NCBI RefSeq assembly: GCF_023276375.1 | Contig: NZ_JALLPK010000003.1 | Span: forward strand, 1 to 64,000 | Source of the DNA: Halocatena marina | GTDB lineage: Archaea; Halobacteriota; Halobacteria; Halobacteriales; Haloarculaceae | Reading direction: 5' to 3' | DNA length: 64,000 nt | Part shown: positions 17,816-28,499 of the stretch, piece after piece | Numbering within the stretch: the stretch's first letter is position 1 | How the letters are laid out: each line of letters opens with the position of its first letter | The notes under the pieces: generated by a model | What the model was told of the DNA's origin: nothing | The model's input: only the letters and a program-made list of their open reading frames with translations | The model's database searches: none | Position numbers and translations under genes: made by a program

Positions 17816-18247
17816 ATGTCGAACAAGATTAACAGTAGAACAATTATAAGGCTTGAGAATAATGTATCAAGTGACTTTGTGAGTAAGGAATGGAATCCGG
17901 ATACCATCTTCGATATCTTTGCAAGCGAAACCGCACGGAATATCCTTGCGTTGGCTAGCATGAAACCGATGTCTGCAGATGAACTCGCACAGTACTGCGA
18001 TACCTCAAAGCCGACGATCTACCGTCGGATCAATGTACTACTTGACCATGATTTCTTGACAGCAAATGATAAAAATGATCGCGATGGAATACAGTACCGG
18101 ACATTTACGACAAATCTCCACCGAATCTCTTTCGAGATCAATGACGGTGGAATCGATACTGATCTGCAGTTGAGACATGACCTGGTCGATCAATTCGACG
18201 GGCTATGGACTGATCTACAAAGAGAGACAGACACATCAGATGAATAG
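17816..18247 (+). CDS. Winged-helix transcriptional regulator
   Basis: A 143-residue ArsR-like regulator from ATG 17816 (MSNKINSRTIIRLENN). The recognition region is MSADELAQYCDTSKPTIYRRINVLLDHDF (residues about 55-85), followed by a wing (QYRTFTTNLHRISFEI) and an acidic C-terminal helix. Haloarchaea often pair this type of HTH protein with a small membrane protein, and such a gene follows 45 nt downstream on the same strand. An upstream in-frame start at 17696 would add 40 non-conserved-looking residues and is rejected. The ligand or signal is unknown. Confidence 0.8.
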   Translation: MSNKINSRTIIRLENNVSSDFVSKEWNPDTIFDIFASETARNILALASMKPMSADELAQYCDTSKPTIYRRINVLLDHDFLTANDKNDRDGIQYRTFTTNLHRISFEINDGGIDTDLQLRHDLVDQFDGLWTDLQRETDTSDE

Positions 18248-18292
18248 AGTAACAAACCCAGTACAATTCACATGATCAGAATTCTACCAGTT

Positions 18293-18598
18293 ATGGTAAC
18301 CGAATCGCCGAAAGCCGGCCTGTTTATCGGAATCAATATCTTTGTTCTTCTGGTTGGGCTCATCCTGACGGCACTCAGCTATGGCGCCTATCGACGGACG
18401 GACAAACGAGAACTCCTCTTCGCCGTGGGAGGATTTCTGAGTATTACGCTCGGTGCTATCATTGAAGTGTTTTATGAAGTCGGTGTAAAGGGATCCTATA
18501 ATCTGTTTGGTGACGAGTTACTGACGGTTCAGTCTATCGAATCGATTTTGATCGGCATTGGGCTCGCCAGCCTGTTCTATTCGCTTCGTCAGTATTGA
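18293..18598 (+). CDS. Small membrane protein paired with HTH regulator (DUF7521-like)
   Basis: About 101 residues with three predicted membrane helices (GLFIGINIFVLLVGLILTAL, LLFAVGGFLSITLGAIIEVF, SIESILIGIGLASLFYSL). Size, helix layout and its place directly after an HTH gene match a widespread haloarchaeal family I recall as DUF7521. The pair may be a membrane sensor plus regulator; that is inference from synteny. ATG 18293 is chosen over 18272 because the latter adds only MIRILPV. Confidence 0.65.
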   Translation: MVTESPKAGLFIGINIFVLLVGLILTALSYGAYRRTDKRELLFAVGGFLSITLGAIIEVFYEVGVKGSYNLFGDELLTVQSIESILIGIGLASLFYSLRQY

Positions 18599-19203
18599 AC
18601 TTGTAGGCTGAATCTCTGTGTCCACCTCGTTGGAGTTTCGGTGTCTGAAATTCCCCCTCGTTACATTGGTACGGTTGTAATGTCTCTATCTATTTGTCAG
18701 ATCTCGGATTTAGTACAGAGAGGTATTCCTACGGCGAAATTGCCTATTCAAACGCTTGTTCTATCCACCCGGATCGATTCACTATGTGCGATGCGTTTTG
18801 TGGCGTGTAGTTTCAGTGTCCGAAACTATCGGCACAAGCACACAGTCTGGCGAGGATATTACGTACATTCATGTCAATTGGAAGATGTAGTTATTCTTTC
18901 TCTCAAACCGGCCCTCCGATTATTAACGCAGCAAGAACATGAGAAGAGATGGTTTGTGAAGGTCGTTGTCTTGAGAAATTTATGTTGTCGAAATAGATAT
19001 TGAGATTAGTCGTGTATTAGAAATCCTCTCTGCCATTTTCAGACACAGTAAATACGCGTCTGGTGTTCCAGTGGAATATTTTCCGAGCTAGCAGCCCACA
19101 TCGCTTTGCGTTTTACGGCAATAGTAGACTCATCGTCATGCCATCTCCCAATAGAAGAAATCAGTTCAGTCTCGCGTTCTGAAAGGCCCGATACGCCCAA
19201 TAA
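18599..19203. other. Intergenic, nothing recognised
   Basis: A plus-strand 120-codon frame at 18641-19003 is rich in Cys, Arg and Ser and poor in acidic residues, unlike neighbouring genes. I treat it as fortuitous. Confidence 0.4.
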
Positions 19204-20871
19204 TCAGTTACCAGTTGTTAGGCCGCTTGTTAGAATATTTGTACCAGTATAGCCGCCATGGAGGAGACTATCTACAATTTTGGCGCCCCCATCGATGACC
19301 TCGACGGCGACCGTATCACTGCCGTAGGATCCGGCCGTGACGTTTTGGATGCGGATGCCGGCCCCATTGATCGTGATAGGACGACCGGTAGCTGCGTATT
19401 CGCCGCCTTCAACAAGGACATCATCGGCGAAGATGCCGAGCGCACGCCGATGGTCGCCACCGGGCTGATCAACCACGAGATCGTGGAACTCACAGCCATC
19501 GCGTTCACAGTAAATCGCGTTTCGCCCCCCACTGTCCCCAGATGCGTTGCCGTGGATATCGAGTCCGTCGACGATCACGGGTTTATCACCCGATAGGATT
19601 TGGAGTGCCTGGCCGTGATAGTTCTGAGTGATTGAGCCACCCTCAATACTGACCTGCCCGACGCCTTCCGCGATGCTGAACGCATCGATATTCTCTCTGA
19701 CGGCGCTTTCCTGCACCGTGATCGTCGTGTTCTTGATCGTCGCCGAGTCAACGGGCGGCAGGAAAGCGATCGCCTCTCCGTTCGGCTTCTCCAGCGTAAT
19801 CTCGGTATCGACGACCGTCAGGTCACTGCCGCCATCGAACCGAATACCGCGCTGGCCCTCGTCGTGCGCCCGGTTTTGGTCGACAGCGACAGTGGCACCG
19901 TAGACACCGCTTCCATCACCGGTGAGACGAATGCTCGCGGAGTTGCAGTTTTTGTACGTTCCACCAGTGACAACGACCTGTCCGGGACTCTCGGAATCGT
20001 AGAGCCCGTTGTCTGGCCACGCATCGATGACGCAATCCTTGACGTCGAGGCGGCCGCTGTGGTAGGGGCTGAGGAGGAATGCCGTCGGCCCAGTATCGAC
20101 GGCAGGCATGGCATCCTGTGGGGTGTTCGCTGTGAATTCGCCACCTTCACCCATATCAATATTTTTGACGACACCGTAGCCACCCGAATTGACGATGTCG
20201 ACGTGCATCGGTCCCCACGTGCCCGCCGTGTGGATGCCGTCGAACGTGATATTCTCAACGACCAAGCCATCAGTCACGGTCAGATCGAACGCACGGAGTC
20301 CAGTATTGGGAGCCGTGTAGTCGATTGTGAATCCCGCGATGTGGACGTTTCGACCAGGACTGTAGTTGACCCCGAGCTTGAACATCCGTGCCTCGGTCAT
20401 ATATTCATCGGCGGGGGCCGGGACGATCGTTGCATCCTCACCGACCATCCCGAAATTCTCGAATCCGGTAAAGCGAACCAGTTCATCCATGTAGTATCGC
20501 CCTTCGGGGAACTTGAGGAGCGTGTTGTCGGCGACGAGATTGGATATCACCGGTGCAATTGACTCCCCACCGGTGTTATCTGCCCCCGCCTCCACGACAT
20601 TGATGACGCGATCGTACTCAATTTCCGGGACCGACTCGGAGTCTGGCTGCTCGGTCTCTAGCTGGACCTCGGTGGTAGACGCCTTCTCAGGTGCCTTGAC
20701 ATCCGAATTAAGCTCTGTCTCTTGTCGTGTGCACGAACTTGCGGCACTTGCGGTTCCCGAAACCGACAGCGATGCTGCTGCCACGCCCGTCGTTCCGAGG
20801 AACGACCGACGACTCACGCCTGATGACAGCCGCGACTGCGTACTGGCCTTTTCTCTCTCCGGCATAGTCAT
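19204..20871 (-). CDS. Tat-exported right-handed beta-helix protein
   Basis: A 555-residue secreted protein. The Tat signal is SRRSFLGTTGVAAASLSVSG (residues about 20-40, twin Arg), with a likely cleavage near ASA-ASS. A pectate-lyase-like start, VINVVEAGADNTGGESIAPVI, opens a long series of beta-helix coils (NITFDGIHTAG, VKNIDMG, DVKDCVIDAWPDNG, TYKNCNSASIRL, IKNTTITV). Such proteins bind or cleave polysaccharides at the cell surface; catalytic residues cannot be assigned. The sequence is acidic and GC-richer than its surroundings. With the GT-C-like protein at 21.9 kb and the deacetylase at 26.1 kb it forms a surface-glycan region. ATG 20865 is an alternative start. Confidence 0.88.
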   Translation of the reverse strand: MTMPEREKASTQSRLSSGVSRRSFLGTTGVAAASLSVSGTASAASSCTRQETELNSDVKAPEKASTTEVQLETEQPDSESVPEIEYDRVINVVEAGADNTGGESIAPVISNLVADNTLLKFPEGRYYMDELVRFTGFENFGMVGEDATIVPAPADEYMTEARMFKLGVNYSPGRNVHIAGFTIDYTAPNTGLRAFDLTVTDGLVVENITFDGIHTAGTWGPMHVDIVNSGGYGVVKNIDMGEGGEFTANTPQDAMPAVDTGPTAFLLSPYHSGRLDVKDCVIDAWPDNGLYDSESPGQVVVTGGTYKNCNSASIRLTGDGSGVYGATVAVDQNRAHDEGQRGIRFDGGSDLTVVDTEITLEKPNGEAIAFLPPVDSATIKNTTITVQESAVRENIDAFSIAEGVGQVSIEGGSITQNYHGQALQILSGDKPVIVDGLDIHGNASGDSGGRNAIYCERDGCEFHDLVVDQPGGDHRRALGIFADDVLVEGGEYAATGRPITINGAGIRIQNVTAGSYGSDTVAVEVIDGGAKIVDSLLHGGYTGTNILTSGLTTGN

Positions 20872-21908
20872 TCTCAGCAGTCGAAGGAGGTCCTAAAATA
20901 GCTTACTATTTCCCGTCGCACAGTTATCGTGAAGGATAGCTCTCTGTTCCTCGCGTTTCTTCACGACATCGCTGCGACTGGCCCCCAGCTCGTCGAGAGA
21001 AGTATCCATGACGCTCGCCGACAAGATGGTCCCATCTGGATCGACACCTCCTAGTGTTACCGAATTGGATGGACTGGGCTGTGCCAGCTTCGTCTTTGGA
21101 ACAATCGCTCCGCTTCATCGTAGCTTTAGTGCTCTCTTGACCATTCTCTTCGATAGACTACTTATTGCATCTGATCTATTTGCCATTCTCGTCACATGAT
21201 TATAGACACGATTGACGATGGACTGTAGCTCCATCAGTCGGAGCTATCTCGTCTGCAAGCTGTTCACCGGCAGACGACTAGTTGGGTATGACACAGCCGT
21301 ACGCAGCATTCCTCGTCCGCCTGGCGCCATAAGTTTCTAGAATGCTTCCATGGCGGCACAGACGCTGATACCAACGTATCCCGTTAGAGCGTAGAGTACC
21401 GGCGCTAGAATGTTTTCATCACAGTGTGTCGATCGAAACCACCTTTATATCTCAAAAATATATTAATTATTCATTAATATCAAAATGTAAATATAGAATC
21501 ATTGGTCAACGTACGATCAAATGATTCCGTATTGGTAGATGATTCATTCTTGTGCAAGACAATCGTACTGCGATTTCTCGCCCGCATCAAGACACCCACA
21601 AGAATAAGATGAGGGCGATCTCTACATCAAATAGGACTACGTCTCCGAATCTAGGAAATGTATTGCAAGTTCCCTTCCGGATTAAAACAGAGACGGAATG
21701 ACTAGCCCGAATATATGTATCACACAATTAATGATTCCACACCGGCATACAACGAGGTTGAATGGGTTGGTGAGATAATCGAGATGCACCATTCTTTCAT
21801 TACGGGGAGAGTCAGGTCGCAGAGACGGTGCTGTCGCCGTAAGAGACAGCAGTCTCGAAGCGTGGATGGATTGAAGCAGAATGAATCTCTACAGACGACA
21901 TCAGATCG
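20872..21908. other. Intergenic, mostly featureless
   Basis: On the minus strand 20893-21050 reads coherently (DPDGTILSASVMDTSLDELG, then SDVVKKREEQRAILHD) and ends at a stop just before the Tat-protein gene; it may be the tail of a lost gene. AT-rich DNA occurs at 21440-21500. No RNA gene seen. Confidence 0.35.
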
Positions 21909-23912
21909 ATGAGTAGCCGCATCGATCTTCTAGGGATGGCCCGTCAGGGCCGTCTTGATGTCATTGCAGGCTTACTCGGGTTCCTTGCAGCAGTTGCGCT
22001 GTTGCCGTTGCAGTTCCTCATGTCGCAAGTGTACATCCGCACGCTTCCGATAGTACTAGGATGCGCATCGTTACTTTATCTGCACGCAGTCCGCGACGAG
22101 TACCAGAGTGAGGTAACGACACTTTCACCCAGAACAACGCGCATTCTTCCCAATCTCGTCATACTCGGTTCGGCGGCTCTCATCATGATCGCCGGAGTGT
22201 CAGGAGGACGAACACTCCTGTTTTACGATGTCGCCGCTGCGGTAGGGACGACGCTATTCGCCCAAATCCTATTCATTAGCACTGACGACTTCTCGCCTGG
22301 ATTGCTGCTCGTTCAGATCATCGTATTCGGACTAGTCATTCGATTTACTGCGCTGTATACGACTCCTGGATACATCGGAATCGATATCTGGACCCATATG
22401 GGACAGTGGTCAGAGCAGATTTTCAGAGCGCGGTCGCTGCAGCCGATTTCAGATGAGAAATACTACGCATCGCCACTATATCATCTACTCGTCGTCGGAT
22501 CAAGTTTACTCTTGGACGTGCCGATCAGGATGGCGCTGTTTCTGGTACTTGGTGTGGCAATGCCCGTCTCGGTGCTCCTTATCTATGGCACGGCGACGTT
22601 CTTCGTTGAGCCTCGCTGGGCGGTGTTTGCCACGGCAGCGTACGCGGTCAGTGCCTCCGTCATCGAGTGGGGGATTCATCTCATTCCGACGAGCCTCGGA
22701 TTGATCTTCTTTCTGGCGATCTTCTATAGCCTCGATCGGATGTTACGGATTGACTACAAACCACGTGATTTCGGGCTGGTCGTCTTCTTTAGCGTCGCAG
22801 TCATCCTCACTCACCAGATTTCCGCGTTCATCATGCTGGTGTTCACCGGTTCCGGCCTCCTCGCGTACATCGGGTTGAGCCTCGGACTCTTCGACACCGG
22901 ACGGTCAAGTTGGGCACGCTCATCAACGCGCGAATCCGTGAATCTCACAGGATTGTTGGTATTTGACCTCGGACTCATCACATTCATGTGGTCGTTGACC
23001 CCGTACCAAGGAAACTCATTTTTAATAACAATACTTAATTATTTCACAAATACGATAGAACAATCTGCCGGCTTCGGAAATCTTGCAAGCACGACGCAGG
23101 CGATTCCTCCTGGAGCGATGCCGTCTCCGACATTGATGGAGCGGATCGTCACATATCTGAACGTGATTGGCTTTCTGTTGTTGTTGCTCCTGACAATCGT
23201 TGGGTGTCTGTATACCATCCGTCAGGAGAATGTATCGCATGCGACGTTCACCAGTGTGATTGCGACTGTTATTATGCTCGTATTCGTATTTGGGTTTCCG
23301 ATGTTCGGAATTCGGACATTCGTTCCTGGTCGGTGGTATCCGTTCGTCGCGGCCCCGATGGCTGTTATTGCCGCCATTGGGTTGTCGTATCTCGTCAATA
23401 ATACCCAGCCGTCGGTCGTGGTCGTCGTGATGTTACTGTTCGTCGTCGTGTTCCCAGCAACGTCGTTACTCGCAAGCTCAGCCACGCAGGATCAACCACC
23501 ATTCCCTCATACCCAGACGCGCTACAGCTATACGGAATCAGAACTGGCAGCCGTGCAAACCGTTAATAGGTACGCAGGGAATAAGAGCACGAACTGGGTC
23601 ACCGATCATCCGTACGCGACTGTGTTTGAGCGGACGAATGCACATAACATGGAGGCAGGGACAGTTGTGGATGGGCGGGTTGTAGGGTGGGACACGAAGA
23701 TAACACACGAGAATGGGACTGTCACGACTCAGGTGGTCGCTGGTGAGACCTTCATCTATCGAAAGTACCAGTCGAGTGGGGCCGCATTTTTCGACAATAA
23801 ATATGGTGTTGCCTACACCCCCAAACTCGAATTCCAGCAGGTCTGTGGGGGTAGAAATATAATCTATACTAATGATGTGGTGACTATCTGTACTGCACCT
23901 GATGCACAATAG
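21909..23912 (+). CDS. Polytopic membrane protein, GT-C glycosyltransferase-like
   Basis: A 667-residue protein with about 12-14 membrane helices and a C-terminal extracellular domain of about 130 residues (from SSATQDQPPFPHTQTRYSYT). An early loop GYIGIDIWTHMGQWSEQIFR, after helix 4, has the D/H pattern seen in lipid-linked-sugar transferases of the GT-C fold, and the YYASPLYHLL that follows is typical. It may transfer sugars or polymerise a surface polysaccharide, outside the membrane, using polyprenyl-linked donors. The function is inferred from fold-like features, not from a specific family hit. It stands alone, between secreted polysaccharide-related genes. Confidence 0.8.
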   Translation: MSSRIDLLGMARQGRLDVIAGLLGFLAAVALLPLQFLMSQVYIRTLPIVLGCASLLYLHAVRDEYQSEVTTLSPRTTRILPNLVILGSAALIMIAGVSGGRTLLFYDVAAAVGTTLFAQILFISTDDFSPGLLLVQIIVFGLVIRFTALYTTPGYIGIDIWTHMGQWSEQIFRARSLQPISDEKYYASPLYHLLVVGSSLLLDVPIRMALFLVLGVAMPVSVLLIYGTATFFVEPRWAVFATAAYAVSASVIEWGIHLIPTSLGLIFFLAIFYSLDRMLRIDYKPRDFGLVVFFSVAVILTHQISAFIMLVFTGSGLLAYIGLSLGLFDTGRSSWARSSTRESVNLTGLLVFDLGLITFMWSLTPYQGNSFLITILNYFTNTIEQSAGFGNLASTTQAIPPGAMPSPTLMERIVTYLNVIGFLLLLLLTIVGCLYTIRQENVSHATFTSVIATVIMLVFVFGFPMFGIRTFVPGRWYPFVAAPMAVIAAIGLSYLVNNTQPSVVVVVMLLFVVVFPATSLLASSATQDQPPFPHTQTRYSYTESELAAVQTVNRYAGNKSTNWVTDHPYATVFERTNAHNMEAGTVVDGRVVGWDTKITHENGTVTTQVVAGETFIYRKYQSSGAAFFDNKYGVAYTPKLEFQQVCGGRNIIYTNDVVTICTAPDAQ

Positions 23913-25090
23913 TGTACCAAGCGTTATTCAATAATGAAATATAGAACACTGTGATCGTAAACAACCTGACAAGCGATCGATTATAGCAATAATCACCGAC
24001 AAACCGCCTCACGAATCTTCTGTCACTGCTGCAGGGTAACGATGTTCACTGCCAACCACGGCCTGCACTGCCCGCTCTCACTGTCTCTGGTGTGCTTGAA
24101 TTTTTGATCGGTCTTCGATACTCAATTCTATCGGTTACTGATTGAGTGCCTCGTGTACGGCGTCAACATCCATTTAATGATTGATATAAGTCGGCTGATT
24201 TCATACAGGCTATCGCACGCAGGTCGACAACTGTACCACGATATGTGGTTGGCGCTTTCCCGGCATATTAGGGTGTGCTCGTCTCTCAGATGTGGTTTCG
24301 ATAACGTTAGGATGGTTGATGCAACGGTGGATAGTACTATCATGTCTGAAAAATCTACCCTCTGAATGACTAGTCAGTGTTTCGAATACATCACTGGGGA
24401 GAAGATATCGATGGATTTTTGTACTGCGTCATGGACCCATGACTCGGACGGAGATTCTGCACATGTTGTCCGTCCACTCTGTGAGAAGAGTACTATCTGG
24501 TTCAGGCTGGCTCCGGTCCAGTACCCCTATTGGGTCATTTAGAGATGACCCGATCACCGTGTCTGGGCCGACCGGTCAGCTGTAAGGGCGAGTTGAGGGC
24601 TGGCTTCTCTCTTGGCACCGTCCCGCCCTACTCTGGTAGGATGGAAGGTCATTCGCCTACTCGTAGGGTTTCTCGTCTTGTCAGCTCTCATGTCGGAGAA
24701 GCTTGTTCCTCTCTCGCTTGACTCCGTTGAGCCAGATGATCTCTATACCAGAATTATGTGTCTCACTTTCATATCTCACTAATGGCTGTCTGCAGTCTGT
24801 TCTCACCGATTCCTCGCCACGCGCCACGTTCATGACGCCTTCTTCTCGCGGGCGATCCTGTGTTACAATGATCTCAACGGACGTTTCGTGGCAGATGCAT
24901 GCAGGTCCAACCAACTCTGCGCACCTGAAAGGGACGAGAGACACGAGGGAGGCGTGTCGAATGGTGACAGTTTCCAGGACGCACTCGCTCGACGAGCGGA
25001 CGATGTATCGTGCCAAGCGACAGTAATTCAGTGGATCATGACCTTGGAGAGTGGATGGATTGATAAGGTTCCGACACGTCATGGAGATGG
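23913..25090. other. 1.2-kb gene-poor region
   Basis: The longest candidate is a minus-strand 146-codon frame at 24681-25121 (segment EIIVTQDRPREEGVMNVARG). It overlaps the start of the membrane-protein gene at 25091 and has mixed composition, so I do not call it. No repeats or RNA genes recognised. Confidence 0.35.
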
Positions 25091-25498
25091 ATGCCAACAC
25101 ATAGCACCTTTCGTGAGACACGAAGCGACGGCGGCTGGAAGCTCGCGGCTGGATTCTTCATCCTCGCCCTCGCAGTCTTCGTTATCCTCGAACTCAGTAT
25201 TGTCCCCTCGAGTACTGAGCCGATGGTCTTGGGCTTCTTACTTGTCGTCGTGGCGCTGCTTGGACTGATTAATGCTGTGCGCGGACTTACCTACCCATCG
25301 AGCCTCGGTATTGGCGTAAGTCTGCCGATCGCCTGGCTGCTCGTCCTTAGTGGAAAATTGCTCGGCGGAACAATCGAAACCGGTCCACTGACTCTGTTCG
25401 GGCTCGTTATCGCGTTTGCTACAGTTGGCGTTATAATAGCCCTTAGCGGCTTCGTCGTTGGCTATCTCGGCCGAAGAACGATTGCGAAGTACAACTGA
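25091..25498 (+). CDS. Small four-helix membrane protein, unknown function
   Basis: A 135-residue protein from ATG 25091 with four membrane helices: KLAAGFFILALAVFVILELS, VLGFLLVVVALLGLINAVRG, SLGIGVSLPIAWLLVLSGKL and LFGLVIAFATVGVIIALSGF, ending GRRTIAKYN. No family is recognised. Composition and codon use resemble genuine haloarchaeal membrane proteins. The neighbouring genes for surface polysaccharide proteins suggest, weakly, a related envelope role. Confidence 0.6.
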   Translation: MPTHSTFRETRSDGGWKLAAGFFILALAVFVILELSIVPSSTEPMVLGFLLVVVALLGLINAVRGLTYPSSLGIGVSLPIAWLLVLSGKLLGGTIETGPLTLFGLVIAFATVGVIIALSGFVVGYLGRRTIAKYN

Positions 25499-26153
25499 GT
25501 CGATCGAGCAAATAATAGGTACTTCCATGTAACAACCCTTGCAGTCGTATGCTTGCGACGTGATCTGGGTGCTTGATCGGATCACGGGATCAAGCGACAG
25601 TACAGACCGATGTGTTCAGAAGTCAGGTGGGTGGATTTGTTATACATAGCCATCCGCGAAAATTAGACCACCGAGATAGATTTCTATACTAATTGTACAT
25701 TAGAAATTCACTTACTTAATTACATATATGTTCTGAAATTGCCAGTGTACGTGAGATCACCGAGAACATCTCGTTCCATCGTCGACATTCGAGGACTGTT
25801 CCGAGTAGTCGTAATCGACTCTCTAATGTTCTAGCGAGCCAGTTGCGTAGCTCTAAACTGGAAACAATCTCATTGCTGATCAATCATGTGCTCCGATGTT
25901 TATCGATCGGGACCGTCTATCCATCAACAAACGGTTAAGCAATCATCATCGAAGTCCTACCGAGACGTTTGGAGCCACCTGACGCACACACTATCATCGA
26001 CGAGGATCGGGAGTGATGTGCTGATCCGCGCATCCGTGTTGGCCGATAGGATACGTCTATCCATCATACACGAACAACACGTCTGCACTTCTGCCCAGAG
26101 ATAGGCGAATCGAGTATAAAGTGTTTTGATACTCATCCGTGAGACTTCTATTG
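25499..26153. other. Intergenic with promoter of the deacetylase gene
   Basis: No gene recognised. TATAAA at 26115-26120 lies 34 nt before the ATG at 26154 and is a likely promoter element. AT-rich DNA at 25680-25740. Confidence 0.4.
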
Positions 26154-27482
26154 ATGAGACGTACATCAACACGTCGACGATACCTCACAGCACTCGGAGC
26201 CGCTGTGACGGTCCCACTGGCAGGATGTTCGGCGGTGCTTCCGACTGGTCCAGCCGATAGTAACAACACATCAACTAATTCGTCGACATCGACGAAGCCT
26301 TCCAGTCCGGGGGCAGGAACGGACACGAATACTGAGACTTCTCAATCAGGAGGTCCCTTTTCTCGAGGAACGGTTGTCGAGAACTTCGAAAAGAAAGTTG
26401 GCTCGCGCTGGCAGGTGTCCACGGGAAAATACACGGTTGATAAAAAGCATCCATACCAGGGGAGTCAATCGCTCGTTCTCAGGGGCCAGAACAACGGTGC
26501 TCAGAAGCAAGAAAACGGTGTCAGTATCTATCGGTCGTTCTACGACTCGGGCGGACTTGATCTCCGCAAGCACGACCTCTCGATCGCCGTTAGATTCGAA
26601 CAGCCCGTACGCGGGCGGCTCGCCGTTGAGTTCATCGCGCCAGCCGAGAGCAGTATGCTCACCAGTCGGCATTTCCTCCCGAAGGAACTCAACGGCTGGA
26701 CCCGGATTGACCTTGGCTACACCGGTAAGACGGGAAATCCGGTCATGAAGAGGGTGCAGGAATTACGGATTAGTGTGCGCACGGATGGTGAGCCGATCAC
26801 GATCGGTATCGATGATATCCGCAAGCTGCCAAAACCACCAAAGGGAAAGGTAATGTTTCAGTTCGACGATTCTCATATCTCGACCTACACCAAGGCATTC
26901 CCGAAACTGAAAGAACACGACTGGACCGGCGGCGTTGCCGTCATTCCCGATGCAATCGACACACCGGAGAACATGACTCGCAATCAGATGCGCGAAATGG
27001 GGAGTGCCGGCTGGGATATGATGTCCCATCCGCCGGTAGCAAAGCCCCTCCCGCAGCTTCCACCGAATGAACAATATCGGATGATCAGAGAATCAAAACG
27101 AGACCTTACAGTCTGGGGATTCAATGACGGTGCGCGCCACATCGTCGCCCCCTATGGCCGGATCAGCACCAAAACGATCGAGATTATGCAGAAATATCAC
27201 AACGCCAACTACATCTTTGGTGGATCGCCGGGGAACGCCGCCCATCCATCTAACATGTACGCCATCCCGCGTGTGTTCGGCACCTCGCCAGATGCCGTCC
27301 GTGATCTTCTCGATCTTGCCACGGAGTTCAACCAGCTGGTCGTCATCGCCTACCACGAGATCGGCGGGAATACCGAGACGTCGGTACCAATGAAAGACTT
27401 CGAGAGTGTCCTCACGCACGTCAAGGAGACGAACATGGAGGTCGTCTCGCCCTCGCAATTCCTAGAATCAATCGATTCCTGA
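26154..27482 (+). CDS. Polysaccharide deacetylase-family lipoprotein
   Basis: A 442-residue exported lipoprotein. The signal RRTSTRRRYLTALGAAVTVP has a twin-Arg character and ends in the lipobox LAGC, so it is probably Tat-exported and lipid-anchored. A Ser/Thr/Asn linker (residues 30-65) precedes a jelly-roll-like domain (VENFEKKVGSRWQVSTGKYT onward) and then a NodB-type deacetylase domain: FQFDDSHIST with the Asp pair, WDMMSHPPV with the metal His, APYGRISTKT and VIAYHEIGGN near the end. The family removes acetyl groups from polysaccharides. It would act at the cell surface on exopolysaccharide. ATG 26154 fits the signal; an upstream ATG at 26139 adds five residues. Confidence 0.88.
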   Translation: MRRTSTRRRYLTALGAAVTVPLAGCSAVLPTGPADSNNTSTNSSTSTKPSSPGAGTDTNTETSQSGGPFSRGTVVENFEKKVGSRWQVSTGKYTVDKKHPYQGSQSLVLRGQNNGAQKQENGVSIYRSFYDSGGLDLRKHDLSIAVRFEQPVRGRLAVEFIAPAESSMLTSRHFLPKELNGWTRIDLGYTGKTGNPVMKRVQELRISVRTDGEPITIGIDDIRKLPKPPKGKVMFQFDDSHISTYTKAFPKLKEHDWTGGVAVIPDAIDTPENMTRNQMREMGSAGWDMMSHPPVAKPLPQLPPNEQYRMIRESKRDLTVWGFNDGARHIVAPYGRISTKTIEIMQKYHNANYIFGGSPGNAAHPSNMYAIPRVFGTSPDAVRDLLDLATEFNQLVVIAYHEIGGNTETSVPMKDFESVLTHVKETNMEVVSPSQFLESIDS

Positions 27483-27500
27483 TTGCGTCCTCGATATCGC

Positions 27501-27664
27501 CAACGAGCGATGTGTGAGACCATCTTCTCATCGATCAAGCACACGCTCGGCGCTGCCGTGCGTGCGCGAGCCTGAATCGTGAGCTCCGTGAAATTGCGCT
27601 GATGTGTGTCGTTCACAACATCAAACGAGGAGTAATACCGTGAATCAACCGCTGTCTGGTGATT
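27501..27664 (+). pseudogene. IS5 transposase C-terminal remnant (plus copy)
   Basis: Reads CETIFSSIKHTLGAAVRARA then, one frame over, NRELREIALMCVVHNIKRGV, the tail of an IS5 transposase broken by a stop and frameshift, closing in ctggtgattcac. A near-identical copy lies in the opposite orientation at 38881-39054. Confidence 0.7.
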
Positions 27665-28499
27665 CACCACAGCCCATTTTTTGTTCCCACGATCGCTGGT
27701 GCGGAATACATGTGACCGCTGTATGCGAACCGCGTGCCGATCACGAACATATGAAGGACAGTACCGCCTGGCCCCATATCATCCCGGCTGCGAGAAGGGG
27801 CGCACACTGGAATTGATTGTTCCGTCGATGCTCTCCGGGGAAGCTAAGCAAATAAATCTCCCTGAAGATTGCGTTGTCATAGAAGTAAATACAAATATTA
27901 ACTCAACGAAAGGATCAATTCCGTCCCGTCGTTCGACGGCGAAGCGAGCGCTCGTCCGCCTCACCAGTCCGCATCTCACCGATCTCGCCGCGGAGCGTGC
28001 CATTTCCCATCGGGCCCTATCCGAGCACCTCCGACGCACTCATCACGGAGGTATTGGCCCCAGCTTTGTCGGGGAGACGGGCCGAGGAAGCGACGAGCAG
28101 CACAAATACCCGGGACGGCCTGTCCGCGGTGATGGGCCGGATGAGACGACGAGCTGTGGGAATAGTGTGGAGAACCGTCTCGTGTAATCCGCGCTATCGT
28201 CGCGTGAGAGATTGAGCAGTCGAGGGATAAGCGGCGATGACATCGCTCCTAGCCACATTCAGAAGAACGGGACGACGATCGGGAGCAGGTTCGAAAGCGT
28301 CGTGCCGCTGACTCGGTGGCAAGTGAAACACGACGACCGAGCACGCTGCTCCCCGCTCGGTGGATCTCTCTGAGCGATCACAGTGATTATGATTGTGACA
28401 CTTATGACGGTACATGATATTGTAGCCACGTGGCTGCAATCGGGACCCTCGGTTGAATCCTGGTTTTAGGCCCGTTTCCACTCTGGTAAACGAGGACCC
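27665..28499. other. Gene-poor region after the IS5 remnant
   Basis: Open plus-strand frames (27681-28187, 27997-28215) are arginine- and serine-rich and overlap each other; not supported. No family recognised. Confidence 0.35.

Noticed and set aside
24681..25121. 146-codon minus-strand ORF
   Set aside because: Partly coding-like but overlaps the start of a better-supported membrane-protein gene, contains many Cys/His in shadow-like pattern, and no family is recognised.
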